A stretch of 64,000 nt of DNA from Enoplosus armatus. Lineage: Eukaryota; Chordata; Actinopteri; Centrarchiformes; Enoplosidae. A program made the translations under genes and the position numbers. The notes below the pieces were generated by a model. The model did no database searches. It had not been told where the DNA came from and saw only the letters and a list, made by a program, of their open reading frames with translations. Location: positions 7,426,501-7,490,500 of the forward strand of contig NC_092193.1 of assembly GCF_043641665.1 (NCBI RefSeq), in the 5' to 3' direction. Below are positions 1 through 12,510 of this stretch, in pieces; the first letter of the stretch is position 1, and every line of letters starts with the position of its first letter.

Positions 1-776
1 TCATTATCTAACAAAATTTTACTTTACTAGCTTTATTAAAAAAGATTGAATGAGGACAGATTAAAAGACAATAATATTGTTTATCTCAGTAGCAACATAA
101 ATAATGTGAAACTTAATATGAACATTTAGATTAGTCCATCAAGAATCTCATTCCATGTCAACAGATATGGCATGACACCAAAACATGGGAACTAGTGAGA
201 AGCGGGGCTGTTGTCATGACAACAGGTGACATGTTGCATCCATCCAATTAGCCATACAGCACTAGTGGAAGTACTGTAAGGCAGCAAGCTGAACAACACA
301 GTGAATATATGATGATATTTCATACCATTCAGCGTATGGATACATATATGTAATTTATTATTTCAGGTCAAGAAAGTGCTTCAGGGCACATGGTGGCTAT
401 ACATTACTTTAACATTGAATGATTGAACCTGGTGCACGGTCAAAAAGACAATACTCCAACACTTTTTTTGTCTGATGCTATGCCTACACAGCAAAGTATC
501 AGCCATTTACCACATCCACTCACAAAGAATCTAATCTACCTATTCAATCAATTTCTGTGGGGAAACACACGTCTGTCGTACTACATCCTCCCATTCCATA
601 GGGGGCGCTCGTTAGATGCATGGACAGTGTGGTAAAAAGGGAAGGGTTGCTTTCCTCTTTTCGGTATTATGAATGAAAGTCTTTTCTTTGATTTGAGCCC
701 TGAACTTGCTATTAACAAACATTATCAACAAGGTGCTGATAACGAGCTGAACTAAGCTCGTATAAATTAGTTCAAG
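1..776. other. Upstream flank and presumed ap1m1 promoter region
   Basis: AT-rich with no recognised gene. The base composition becomes mixed towards 700-776. A TATAAA-like string near 760 lies only about 16 bp before the ATG, too close to be a normal TATA box. A CTCF-like GGGGGCGCTC core lies at 601-610. In human the neighbour on this side is FAM32A, but nothing of it is visible here. Confidence 0.4.
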
Positions 777-818
777 ATGTCTGCGAGCGCGGTGTATGTC
801 TTGGATTTAAAAGGAAAG
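777..818 (+). CDS. ap1m1: ap1m1 coding exon 1 (residues 1-14)
   Basis: Encodes [14 protein letters not shown], the first beta strand of the longin fold. It ends in phase 0 at donor GTAAGA. It is too short to stand out as an ORF and was placed by the conserved N-terminus. Confidence 0.95.
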
Positions 819-3800
819 GTAAGATAACTTGACTGCTGCTGCATTGCTAAGCTAACGTTAGCCTCGCTAACACATTCTTCACTGACAGATTATGATGTGG
901 CTCAATCAGCAGCAGGGTAGCTAATGTATCGGCATGGCTTCATATCATAGACTGTGGTTCGTATGCTGTGTCAAGGTTTTGGCTTGTGATTTAAATTAGT
1001 TCGTTGCACCTAAACAAGGAGGTCGGTTTACCTATGATGGGTAAAACTGAAAAATACTAGGCCACGTAACCGAAACTAACGACAGATACGCTGGCCAACA
1101 AGCAGGTGACCAGCTGTTAGCAGCAGGCAATGCAAAGATGTTGCCAAAACTCCCTTCACAATTCCCCATTCACGCTTCCTTTCTTCTATGCAAGTCATCA
1201 CATACATTGTAATATATACCTACAACCTATTTTAATCCGTGAGCATCTTCTGATAAATCCGGCGTAAAAAATTATTAATCGAGATGTACTAAATTCAAGA
1301 AGCATCCAGTTTAATCTTTGTTTGTTACTACCGCCCGTAGAGATTAAGTAATGCGCGCATCATAGACGAGGCAGCTGCTTGTTTGCCGAATTGAAGAGTG
1401 GACTATAAACCGTTTCAAGTCATGTTGTAATGGTTTTTGTCGTTACTCAGGATTTGTACACAAAATACATCTCATGATGGATGTTTTAATGATTAAAGAA
1501 AGGATAGATGAATGAACACGTGAAAATAAAATTGATTTTGGTTATATTGGTGACTTTACCCCTTGGTAACTGACGGCCATCATTTTAATGACAATTTCAT
1601 CACTGTATAACCATGATAGTCCTCAGTTTTTCTGCTCTACCAGCAGTACTGCAGCTGTTGCTAACATCAATATTGATATTGAACACTATCTGTTCTTTTC
1701 AGGTCCTGGTGTGCCGTAATTACCGGGGAGATGTGGACATGTCAGAGATTGAGCACTTCATGACACTTCTGATGGACAAAGAGGAGGAGGGGACGCTCTC
1801 TCCAATCCTGGCCCATGGAGGAGTCCGTTTCATGTGGATCAAACACAATAACCTCTACTGTATCCTTACTGTTCACTGCATGGTATTTGTACCCAAGCAA
1901 CTTGTCAACATCTGGTATTCTATTTTTTTGTGCTGTTTGGATTTTAAACCCTAAAATTCTTGACACACATCGCATCAGTGGTTGCAACATCCAAGAAAAA
2001 TGCTAGCGTCTCGCTTGTCTTCTCCTTCTTGTACAAAATCGTCCAGGTAGGATTGACTGCTTTTGCCTTCTTTTGTCTACAGTAGATTTAGATAATAAAC
2101 AACACTGACAAAGCCATATGCTCTATATTTACAGTGACGGTCAAACAGGATTATAAAACAGCATTTGTGTTCTTCAGGTTTTTTCAGAGTACTTCAAAGA
2201 ATTGGAGGAAGAGAGCATTCGAGATAACTTCGTCATCATATACGAGCTGATGGATGAGCTGATGGACTTTGGCTATCCTCAGACCACAGACAGCAAGATT
2301 CTGCAAGAGTGAGTGCCCTCTTAGCCGCAGTCTCACCACGTTTAAGTTTTTGTGCATTGATTGTTATGTAGCCGTTAAATAGGGTTTTACAGATTGCTTT
2401 TTACTAGTTTTGTGGTATTGTCCTGTCATTTCTATATATCTGCAAGTCAAAAGGAGCTTACTGTCCTCTCAATAAACTACGGCAAATGACTTTTGAACTT
2501 ACAGGACTGTGGTTGATGCAGACACGTAGCAAGCTAACTCTGGATTTCCCCTAGTGTTCTGAGTTCAGCAATAAGTCAGACAATCCTCCGTTAGAAACCG
2601 TGAGAGTCTGTGTCATTCTTTGATGCTTTCTGGGAACTCCACCACCGCAGACAGTTGATTTCCCCTTTTCTCTGTTTTGCCTCAGTGTTTACATTTTTGT
2701 CTCGCAGATACATAACCCAGGAGGGGCACAAGCTAGACACTGGCGCCCCGCGACCCCCCGCCACGGTCACCAATGCCGTCTCCTGGAGGTCAGAGGGCAT
2801 CAAGTACAGGAAGAATGAGGTCTTCCTGGACGTCATTGAGTCAGTCAACCTCCTGGTAGGAACTCCTTGTTTTAGAAGTGCTGTGTTGCTTAAGGAATGC
2901 CAGTCACAGTGTTTGTAAACTTCCTCTCTGTGTGCGTCACAACGTTAGCTAGTTGATCTTGCTGTATTTTCTGTAATTTCTTTAAGTGGCTAACGCTTTC
3001 TTTGCATAATTTTCCCCTCGGGTATCATAAAGTATTTCTGATTCTGATTGATGGGTTTCTCTGTCCCCCTGTGACCCACTGACATTTGTAATCCATTTTC
3101 CAGGTTAGTGCCAATGGTAATGTTTTACGCAGTGAGATCGTTGGCTCCATCAAGATGCGAGTCTTCCTGTCTGGGATGCCTGAGTTGCGGCTGGGTCTTA
3201 ACGACAAGGTTCTGTTTGAAAACACTGGACGTGAGTTCTCTCTCATAACAGACTTCAGACATATTGTGTTAACAAATATTTTGCGCTGGGAAGTTTTGAT
3301 GATTATAAATTACCCATTCAAATATACAAGAGTGACAATCAAATTATTGTTATTGGCACTCATTGTATTGTGTTGTCATACACCATATCCTCATGCTAAT
3401 CTGAAAAGCCTTAAAAGTTATTTGCAAATGCAATTTAACCTAGGCCTGATTTACACCAGTCCATGCAATGCAGGAACACTCTTCTTGTATTTTTCACCTT
3501 TTAAAATGATCTAATTTGTTTCTTCATGTAGGAGGGAAGAGTAAATCAGTAGAGCTAGAAGATGTCAAGTTTCACCAGTGCGTCCGTCTGTCTCGCTTCG
3601 AGAACGACCGCACCATCTCCTTCATTCCTCCCGATGGAGAGTTTGAGCTCATGTCCTACCGCCTCAACACTCATGTGAGTACTGTGGATCAGACACCTTC
3701 CAGCACAGGGTCTGGTGGTTCGATAGACTGACCCCTAACAAGCGGAAGGGTGTGAAATAAACACCCGTCGAGCACCAGATCCCACCACACTAGTTGGCCA

Positions 3801-6800
3801 TTTTCTGAGATCATACCAGTTCCTTGATTTCTTATAGCCTTTTTTAAAATGTGCATGTTCTCAAATGTTGTCCTTACAGGCCACTATATCAACCAATGAA
3901 TCAGCTATAGGAAATGCAGGCAGCTAATGTTTTTGGAATCAAAAATCAGAGTGCAGTTCCCCAGTCAAGCTTGTAACATGAACCTTGTTCACTACTTTAA
4001 ATTGAATGAGGTTGTGCCAGTAATGGCTAAGACGGCTCCAAATAAATAATATAAATCTGGCAGGGACAGAATGGGAATAAAACATAAGAAGAACAAAAAT
4101 TTTATATTGCTTTGTCAATAACAGTGTTACAAAATGCTTTACAATAAATAATGGCCCTGGACTCTTGACTCAGAACAGCAATTAACACAAATATTGTTAC
4201 AACATGGAAAGATCCCTATACAGGTAGCCATAGTGGTTGTTCCAGGGTGCTGCTTTCTGTGTTTACTTGCGGTCAGACTTAGAGACATTTGAAAAAATCT
4301 ATGTAAAAAATATTTGGAAAGCTGTAGGAGGTTCATGCAGCTTGCCCCGCTATATGTTGTTTTGAGTCTCTACAACATCAATTCAATATTGCGTTAAATT
4401 AACTGTGGTAACATCAGGCGAATCATGATGATACACTACAGTATATAGTATAACTATGATCATGACTCGTGGATTTGTGGTATTCCATGTTCCATGTTTT
4501 TCCTCCTGACTAGCCCAATATGTAAAGCAGCCCACCAGAATAGTTTCCATCTGGCTTCTGGTTAATATTTACAAATCTGTAAATCCTAGAGATTGCCCCC
4601 CTTTTTTTAAGGCTTATATTGAGCAAAGATGTTTACAAAAACGTTTTTGGAAGGCACAGTCGGTACGCTAGGTAAATATTTACGCACAAAACTCCTAACC
4701 TGGAAAAAACGAAAGAAAGAGATGGGGTCTGGGCCAAACCAGCCTTTGCTCAAATACGGTCAAGTTGCTTCATCAACCAGGTCACAAGCACTTCAAATAC
4801 CAAAAGCGTAGTCATGAAAGGAAGTGAGGCGTAATGTAGAAGGCTATAGGAAAGCACTTCAGTTTAAGAAAGTTTAAAGTGGCCTCAAATTGTAAGTGTT
4901 TCACAATAGGGTTGCCAGTAAGCTTGTGTGAAGGGAAGTAGTACAGAGGAGCAGACGTCTTTCCAGTTGTAGCTACTAGCAACCGGCACAAACTAATTTG
5001 AAGTTGGCTACCCAAGAAGCAACTTGTCACGTGACTGTCCACATTTAAACATTTGAACATGTAGTGTGTGTTTGTATATAGAAAATAAATAACTTCACTT
5101 GAAACTTCAAGAGTTGCACATTTCTTTAATATTTTCATATTCCAAAAGAACAAACTATCGTACTTGTCATACCTCCTCCTTAATTTGTGGGTGAGTTGAG
5201 CAAAACAAAAATCTCAACTATAGTAGCACAATAACAACAAAAAAAGCAGGTTATTTCATTTATACCATACCAACCTAGCAAGTGAGCCAAATTGTGGACA
5301 TAAAAATGAATAGGTGACTTTTTCAACTGTAAAATGTCCCACCCAATATTTATCTTGATCACATTTTGTGAAACTCCCTGATATCTATATCAGTATTGGT
5401 CAGGCTATATACTGTACATATATTTTAGGTCTATGCACTAAGAAACAAGTTGCATAATTAGAGATCTGCAGATTGTGTTTTTCCCTACATTTCCTCTACA
5501 ACATTGAGAGCACATGACACTGATTCTACACAATGCAAATTTGAGTATATGACTGTGTGTTGTTTTTGTTGGTAGAAGTGGAAACCCCGCAAATTTCTGT
5601 CCTTTTCTTAAATGTCTTATGTTGGTCCATGTTGTAGTAATATCTGCTGTCCACTAGGTGGTGACCGTGTCATGTGTTATTTAAACTGACATGTATGTTG
5701 CCTGTGATAGAGTCCGTTGAAAAGGAACGTGATAGTGGGTAAAAAATGTGCATTGTTTATATCTTAGGTGAAGCCCTTGATCTGGATTGAATCTGTTATT
5801 GAGAAGCACTCCCACAGTCGGATCGAGTACATGATCAAGGTAGGTGACTTTTTCAGTTGGTGCACCAGTTGCCGTGTCGATTATAGCTGCATTGTTTTTG
5901 TTGTTAACCCTGGGTCCGGTAGTTATTCGTAAAGAAACATATGATTTGGCTGTAATGCAGTTGAGACTGGATCAAGGTACGTTAACCATCATAGCAAAGT
6001 ACCAGTATGTTGTAATGATTTTCAAGGACTTTGTGTCTCTTGTTTTCATGCGTGAGAAACCCTATTTAATGCTTCATTAAAACTGTCATTAAGCCGTGGT
6101 TTAACCCCCTATTTAGGCGGGACATCGTGTTAAACTTGACCTGCTTGTTTCTCGTCTCAGGCAAAGAGTCAGTTCAAAAGGCGTTCCACAGCCAACAACG
6201 TGGAGATCCACATTCCTGTGCCAACGGACGCCGACTCACCCAAATTCAAGACCACAGTGGGTAGCGTGAAGTGGGTGCCTGAGAACAGCGAGATTGTCTG
6301 GTCTATCAAGTCCTTCCCTGTGAGTAGAAATCATGACTCATGATCATACATTAAAAAAAATGTTTGTGTAATCTTATGTTTGGGTTTTTAAGTCATGCCT
6401 TAAGGTGTTGGGTTGTAATTTACTGTGTTTTTAATATCTCTTGTCATGGAGAAAATGTTAGTTTCTGCATTTGTCCAGTAGTTAACATTTATGTTTTTTG
6501 ACGGTAGAATGTCGAGTTGTCCCTTTTTTAGGGTTTAACATATGAGGTTTCCAGAGTTTTGGTTTTGTATGATAGAGTTTGTGTTGTGACTTGTCACAGG
6601 GTGGAAAGGAGTACTTGATGCGAGCCCACTTCGGTCTTCCGAGTGTAGAGGCTGAAGACAAGGAGGGGAAGCCACCAATCAGTGTCAAGTTTGAGATCCC
6701 ATACTTCACCACCTCTGGCATCCAGGTGCGCCCCGCACACGTGCTCACATGACCTCTGTCAAACAGTGTTGGCAAATAATTCCACGAGTAATTTGTTTAA

Positions 6801-9800
6801 CCTAATTGCCGCAGCACATGTGTAGAGGTAAAATTAAGATGAAACTTAATTCCCCACAAAGAGATTACATTAGGAAAATTTACAAAATCTGTTTACACTC
6901 GGTCAAAGTGTGTTTATCATTCCTATATAGTAAACCATATGGGACCAGATTGGTTATCTTCCAGTGCGCATGAATGCATAGTCCAAATATTTTGTGGATC
7001 TCTTTTGTTTCCCTGTCATCCCGGATTTAGAATTTATGGCACGTAGCGTGTCTCACATGTACTCACTCTCTCTCCAGAGCAGGAATTTAAACAATTCATG
7101 TTGGTCCTGTTTTTGGCCAGAGGGGGCAGTAAGGAAGCACTGTTAAACTGTGAGACTCCTTTTCGTGGTAGAGAAAACTTCCACTGTTGAACAAACCAGA
7201 AAACAACTGCTCATCAGCTTGGACTTGGCCCTCTGCCTTTATGTTAATCACAGTGATAGAAAATGTCATTGTTAGTTACAGGTAAGTAGATTCATTGGAG
7301 TTTGATTGTGTTTCCCATGAAACTGAGAGAGAAGCTAATGTTTTTCCTTCATGTTTGAATGAAAACTCTTGCTCTTGCTGACCACAGACTTGCACAGATG
7401 TGCTGCACTTACTGTATAATCACAGTTGTCCTGTGATTATATGTGTAGCACCACAGTAACACAAAATTAAGTTTTCCCATGTCTTGATGTGAGGAAGCAA
7501 TGGCAACTTGACAAACTCCATTTGAAAAGATCGTATTATTGCCCCGAAAAGAAAAAAAACAGTACAGGTACTTTTACATAATTACACCTCAGTTTTACAT
7601 TAACCAGACCTCATTTGACACTTTATTATCTAAAGCAAGAGCTGTTAAACTGAAATGTTCTCAAGTGATGTTTAAACCATAAGTTGTAAAATACTGGTGC
7701 CTTTATTTGAATGCTAGTTTTTCTAGGAACATAGGACAAGTTATCAGTGCCACTGCTTCAATATAATATTACCCAAGCACTGGTATATAGTTAAGTGTGT
7801 GTGTGTTTGTGCAGGCAGATCCCTTGAACAGCCAAGCTTGGTTATTAAACGTTAATGAACAGGGTAAGCATTCATATTGTGTATAAGCTATTTCGAAACT
7901 TACTCTAATAACAACCAGCGTATTTTTAACAGTAAGCTCTTTGATCAACTTTGTTCTTCTCAACTGATGGATGTCTGAATCTCTCCTTCTAACACTCTAA
8001 TTACTTCTTAACTTTTAATACTGCTTTTTGTGTAACATTAAAAGAGCGAAGAGGTCATATTTTCCAGCTTCTCCACATTTCCTATGATATTCAATAAAAC
8101 GTTATTAAGTTGTATGGACATTATGCAGCCCACTCGGAAACGAGCTCAAACCCAAGCTAATTGAAATATATAGTACTTTTAATTGGGGCGGTTTTGGCAG
8201 TGTAAGAATGCTTGTCATTTTCCAAGGTAATTTGGCAGCTGAAAGAAATAATCTCCTTTTCCTTCCTTCCTGTCAAATCTTTGCCAACCCGTAAATGAAC
8301 AGATGCTGGAATAAAAGTGCATTAAGTCATAGTGCAGCGACAAAGGTGTGGAGTTGCATCCATGAGATAAAGCCTTTCTGTTTCCTTTACTTTAAAAGCT
8401 AAAATCCCTTTTTTTTTTTTAAATGTTAAATAACTGTTAATGTTGTTTCTAAAACACAGATTTTTTTTCTCAACTGACCACAGTTTTTTTAGACCCATTG
8501 AGGTATTTATGTACATCATTCTGTTCAGTAAAAAACTGAATGAAACTCATAGTCGGCCAAATGTCAATCGCGATTTTTCTACCGTTAGTTTGTAACTTCC
8601 TGGAAGGAAGCCACCTGAGAAGGTCTGATTCTGAAAACCGCAGTGCACCCTGGGGACTTTTTTCGTTTTCTCACCTAACATACTTCCACTGAATGCGAGA
8701 GATTGCTCAGTCAGGTTGCATCATGTACAACAATCTTTTTTTCCAGAAGATGTAGTGAAATGTAGTGAAAAAGTAGTTGAGACGACCATTTAGGATCTAC
8801 AAGCATCAACCTAAAATATCAGAATTTGTACTTTAGTTGTGGCAGTTAAACTAGTTCCCAAGTTGTTTCAAAGCTTCAAAACTTTTTGCTCAGTGTTTAC
8901 AGTCACACTGTGGTGCACCCACCGTCTCAGAGGTGACGTATTGAGAGCCATAATCCCATCGAACTCTTGTGTCAGGCCAGTAACCTTTCCCTTTTTACAG
9001 GGCCACAGCAGACTGGGTCTCAGGCTCTAATGCAGCCAGTGACACCACTCTCTACGTGTGAGAAGAGGGTGTGAAGTTTAATTAAACGCATGTAAATATC
9101 AAAGCATGAGAAAGTTCCTCTTAACTCTGCCACTAAGTGTAGGGGAGAGTGCATGTGAAGTGTGTTTGATGCACGTAACTGCACCTTATAAATTTAACTA
9201 GAAATGGAGTAATCCCACACTTTGGCCGAGTGGCAGTGAGAGCAGAACTGTAGTTACATTTCCAAATCTCTCGTCTTTTAGGTGATGTTGAGGTACCCCA
9301 AACGTAATCGGTAGATACTTTTTGGGCCATAGCTTTTACCGAAAGCCTGATAAATCCAGACCACACATGTAGTCTGTACTTACCAAACGAGATACAACAA
9401 ACATCCTCCTTTCCCCTTCTCATCTTACAAGCCATAATGATATTTTGCGGAGGATGGCTTTTGATGCCGTTTTGCTGACTGCGTACCCACGGTCAGGCCG
9501 ACTACATGTTTGGCTGCTGGGTTCATGGAGAAGTGCTGTGCCGGCAAACTTGGTGATCCTGCGTCTGTGTGTTTGTCGTCATGTGTCTGGTGGCCACGGC
9601 GCTCTCTCTCTCTGACCTCACTGTGTAGTGGAAGGTAATAACAAGGCGGCCACTACCGAGGCCTTACCAGAGGCCCGCCGCCACTCGACCCACAAATTCC
9701 TGCCCTGTCTGTCCTGCTTTTCGGCTGGGAACCGGCATAATGGAGACATGGCACGGCGGCATCTCCCAGAGAGGGGTCGTGTCAGCCTTAAAATGGCCGC

Positions 9801-11964
9801 GCTCTCGTCCCTGCTAGACTTTCTTTTTAACAGAAAGGTTTGGGTGAAGGTTGTTACTGCAAAAGCACACTGAAGCATGAAAGATGTGTCTGTAATTATT
9901 TTGTAGCGTACGGCGACAGATACCACAAGATGAAATGGCATACTGCAGAGAAGTAAGTTCTCTGTGTCACTGTGGTTGAATTGTGATGTATAAGATGAAA
10001 TACCACTTCATTTATTTGATTGATAATTTCTAACTGTAAATCTCACTAACATGGACAGATTGTTACAGTGACATAAGTTTTAATAGTGTTTTTTTTTTCC
10101 TCCACCTGACTAGAAAGAAATATGCGCAATCATGCTCAGTGATGGTCAGGATGGCTGGGTATTTTTAGAGTGTTTTTCTCGAAATTCAGCTCTGTGGTAA
10201 CACTGGTCTGATGAAATATCGGTTAATGGCTTGTGAAAGTTGTATCTTGATTATGCTGATGTGCATATTTTTTCCCCCCCTGGCCTCAAAAAACAGTATG
10301 TTACAGTTATGTAAATTCACTTTGTGTGTCCCTTGAAAGCTGCTCTGTATCTGCTTCCCCCTTCTCAGAGTGACTCATACTACTGCTTCCTCATCAGCAA
10401 CACTACTCTCACTACAACCTGCAGCTCGCTAAGAGCTTAAAGGAGTACTTCACTGAAAAATCTTATCTATTGAGTATTGAATATGTACTGCCTGTAGGCT
10501 TGAAAGGTGGCTATTATCAGAAACAATTGCTGTGTCCCAATTGCATACTACAGTACATAATTGTCTACACTATATGCTACATGCTACAAGATAACAGTAT
10601 ACTTTTTATCATGTCATTATTCGCAAAGTCAACATACCAATACAATATGTATGTTGTCAGATGTAAATTAAAACTGCTAATTATATTTTTAGTCAATCTC
10701 ACCACCAACCGAAATGTATTTGAATGATTTGCAGCTGTGAGGTCCGCCTCCATGTCCTTTGTGCATTGCTTTGTGGGAGAATAGTGTATATCAACAGTAC
10801 ACTCAAGAATTGAGAAAAGAAAAGTGTTTATTTTAGTGTGCACACTGACAATCTTTTCCAGTTTTACAAACATAACATACTCAAAACCTGCTAAGAATTC
10901 ATATGTAGTAGGAAAGTGGGCCATTGAGTGCTTGTTTGGAGGTTCTGGGCTCAAACCCCTTGGCTCTGGCCTTTTTTATGGGTACTGTTTGCATTTTCTC
11001 CTTGTGTCTGTGTGGGTTTCCTTTGGGTGCTCCAACTCAATTCAGTACTTCCCACAGTTCAAAGACATGCAGGTTACAGTCAGTGAATTGTCGGCCTCTA
11101 AATTTCCCATAGGTGGGAATGAATTTATATTTTGGTTTGACTTGGCAACCTGTCCAGGGTGTATCCTGGCTCTCTCCCAGTGCATGCTGGGATGGGCTCC
11201 AGCCGCATCATGACCCTGCACAGGATAAATTTAGACTATGGATGGAAAATGTTTAGGATTAGGTAGCTTTACCCTAAAAAATGTAACTTGATATCAACAA
11301 ATGATATTTGGCTCATGTGGCATGTGTTGTTTGTTACAGTGGAACACAGCAACATTACATTACTTTACTCTCTGCAATGATGTGCAAACCTAAACATTGT
11401 TCAGCAATTGTTAGCAAACTCTTTTATTTGTCATGTTCATACCAGTGTTTTCCCTTGACAGGTGCGTTACCTGAAGATCATTGAGAAGAGTGGCTATCAG
11501 GCCCTGCCGTGGGTGCGCTACATCACCCAAAATGGAGGTATGTTGAGAGTTCAGTAATACTTGTACAGAGTGCCCATATGTGCAGTTATTAGGCAACAGT
11601 TGGGCAATGCAGTGCAATGTGGTGGGAACCAACCTTGAACTGATGCAGTTCTATGAAAAGGGGATACACTGTAGAACATGAGGCAATGTGGCAACGTCCT
11701 GCGAAATGTGAGAAAGTGAACTTTTTCTTTTTTGAGCTTCCCTGATCTTCATACTAAGATTACCAAGGTTGCACATGTTGGTCTTTTTGCTAATGTTGCC
11801 ACTAATTGCCAAACATCCTCATCTCATTTCCTTTGTATTCCATTCATTCTGGGTGGATAGCATCAGCTGCCTCCGCTTGATTTCTCTCTGATTCCCTTTT
11901 TTTTCGTCCATTTGATTAAGTCTTGTCCATTTCCTCCTTAGATTACCAGCTCCGGACCCAGTAG
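777..11964 (+). CDS. ap1m1: AP-1 complex subunit mu-1 (mu1A adaptin), complete, 12 exons
   Basis: Medium subunit of the AP-1 clathrin adaptor, which sorts YxxPhi-type cargo between the trans-Golgi network and endosomes together with gamma, beta-1 and sigma-1 adaptins. Coding exons: 777-818, 1703-1859, 1979-2046, 2178-2308, 2708-2855, 3104-3230, 3532-3674, 5768-5839, 6161-6319, 6600-6725, 11462-11537, 11942-11964. They total 1272 nt (423 codons plus TAG), and every intron is GT-AG with matching phases. Residues 1 to about 140 form the longin-like N-terminal domain and about 168-421 the mu-homology domain. The YxxPhi pocket residues F172, D174, W408 and R410 are all present. The protein starts [14 protein letters not shown] and ends DYQLRTQ. 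Positions such as [15 protein letters not shown] fit mu1A (AP1M1) rather than the epithelial paralogue AP1M2. The start ATG has A at -3. Nothing is broken or missing. Confidence 0.97.
1703..1859 (+). CDS. ap1m1: ap1m1 coding exon 2 (residues 15-67 in part)
   Basis: Starts [19 protein letters not shown] and ends in WIKHNNLY plus one base of the next Leu codon. The acceptor follows tgttcttttcag and the donor is GTATCC. The reading frame stays open into the intron, which is misleading; the conserved LVATSKK continuation is only recovered by splicing to 1979. Confidence 0.95.
1979..2046 (+). CDS. ap1m1: ap1m1 coding exon 3 (residues 67-89)
   Basis: Completes Leu67 and encodes [22 protein letters not shown]. 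The preceding intron is only 119 bp, typical of compact fish introns. Donor GTAGGA, phase 0. Confidence 0.95.
2178..2308 (+). CDS. ap1m1: ap1m1 coding exon 4 (residues 90-133 in part)
   Basis: Encodes [18 protein letters not shown] through DSKILQ plus two bases of Glu133. This is the end of the longin-like domain. Donor GTGAGT. Confidence 0.95.
2708..2855 (+). CDS. ap1m1: ap1m1 coding exon 5 (residues 133-182), start of mu-homology domain
   Basis: Encodes the linker [20 protein letters not shown] and the first strands of the mu-homology domain. F172 and D174 in NEVFLDVIE form part of the tyrosine-signal pocket. Donor GTAGGA, phase 0. Confidence 0.95.
3009..3051 (+). mobile_element. LINE 3'-tail remnant
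   Basis: The string ttttcccctcgggtatcata followed by aagtatttctgattctgatt resembles the end of fish Rex-type non-LTR elements (…TCGGGGATCAATAAAGTA plus a short tandem tail). It lies in ap1m1 intron 5, is short and is heavily truncated. Confidence 0.45.
3104..3230 (+). CDS. ap1m1: ap1m1 coding exon 6
   Basis: Encodes [20 protein letters not shown] through VLFENTG plus one base of Arg, within the mu-homology domain. The donor GTGAGT directly follows GGAC. Confidence 0.95.
3532..3674 (+). CDS. ap1m1: ap1m1 coding exon 7
   Basis: Completes the split Arg and encodes [20 protein letters not shown] through [11 protein letters not shown]. Donor GTGAGT, phase 0. Confidence 0.95.
3675..5767 (+). other. 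ap1m1: ap1m1 intron 7
   Basis: AT-rich 2.1-kb intron with GT-AG ends. I see no nested gene or clear mobile element. A CTCF-like CCACTAGGTGGT lies at 5651-5662. Confidence 0.8.
5768..5839 (+). CDS. ap1m1: ap1m1 coding exon 8 (24 codons)
   Basis: Encodes [20 protein letters not shown] then YMIK. Exactly 72 nt, phase 0 at both ends, with flanking AG and GTAGGT. Found by continuity with the family, as the exon is too short to be obvious alone. Confidence 0.95.
6161..6319 (+). CDS. ap1m1: ap1m1 coding exon 9
   Basis: Encodes [20 protein letters not shown] through [11 protein letters not shown], 53 codons, phase 0. Strong polypyrimidine acceptor and GTGAGT donor. Confidence 0.95.
6600..6725 (+). 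CDS. ap1m1: ap1m1 coding exon 10
   Basis: Encodes [20 protein letters not shown] through [12 protein letters not shown], 42 codons, phase 0. It is followed by the longest intron of the gene (about 4.7 kb). Confidence 0.95.
6726..11461 (+). other. ap1m1: ap1m1 intron 10 (4.7 kb)
   Basis: The largest intron. It contains a GC-richer unique block (about 9600-9880), a SINE-like copy (about 10930-11250), a possible short repeat at 10526-10810 beginning tgtcccaattgcatac, and otherwise AT-rich sequence. No exon supported by the AP1M1 protein lies in it. Confidence 0.8.
10930..11250 (+). mobile_element. Old SINE-like dispersed fish repeat
   Basis: Carries phrases typical of a very abundant teleost interspersed repeat: a degraded tRNA B-box-like gggctcaaacccc near 10948, tttgcattttctccttg, caaagacatgcaggtta, acctgtccagggtgta, gctgggatgggctccagcc and a ggataaat…atggatgg tail. 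It is diverged and probably 5'-truncated, in sense orientation within ap1m1 intron 10. I do not assign a family name. Confidence 0.75.
11462..11537 (+). CDS. ap1m1: ap1m1 coding exon 11
   Basis: Encodes [20 protein letters not shown] then ITQNG plus one base of Asp. W408 and R410 (PWVRY) line the tyrosine-signal pocket. Confidence 0.95.
11942..11964 (+). CDS. ap1m1: ap1m1 terminal coding exon 12
   Basis: Only 23 coding bases: completes Asp417 and encodes YQLRTQ then TAG at 11962-11964. The acceptor is preceded by a pyrimidine-rich tract. The C-terminus is identical in sense to the known mu1A tail. Confidence 0.95.
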
Positions 11965-12510
11965 GCAGCGCCTCAGCCGGCAGTAGGCAGGTGGAAATCA
12001 GAGGGGGCGGAGTCGAGCCGTTAATGTGCTATCAATGGCAGGTGTCAGTCATGAGACCTCACGTTTTTTTGTTTGTTTTTTTATTTGTTGAAGTTATATT
12101 AATTTCTGATCAATGCAAGTGTTAGATGGAGCCTTCAGTTAGGCAAGGTTACAAAAAAAAAGAAGTAATTATGTTTTACTACTGTGTGGCTCAAATTGTG
12201 AGCGAGGCCAAGGAAAGCAGGAGTCATGTTTACATCCAACCTACACAGTGCAGAGATGTACACAATCTATCCCAATGGGTCAAGTGGTCTAAAAGAATAT
12301 GTTACAATTCTCATTGAAGTTACTGTAATCACCTCCACACAGGTTAATAACACACTCTGCGGTCAGTCTGATATATTTTATATGAAGCTGCTTTGTTCTG
12401 CCACAATTCCTATTTGTTGATTATCTGTATATATTTGTTACATGTTAATGAACTTCAATTCAGTGTTATTTGTTAGATAACTGTAAATTAAAAAGCAAAC
12501 TTCTCTCTTT
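11965..12510 (+). other. ap1m1: Probable ap1m1 3' UTR with ATTAAA signal
   Basis: There is no further coding sequence after the stop. The first plausible polyadenylation hexamer is ATTAAA at 12487-12492, followed by a T-rich stretch. A second ATTAAA lies at 12752-12757. No AATAAA occurs nearby, so the 3' end is an estimate. Confidence 0.45.

Noticed and set aside
757..768. TATAAA-like string just before the ap1m1 start
   Set aside because: Only about 16 bp from the ATG, too close to act as a TATA box for a transcript containing that ATG.
9628..9873. 81-codon frame in ap1m1 intron 10
   Set aside because: Lies in the GC-rich block but has no AP-1 or other family similarity and no convincing splice sites joining the gene.
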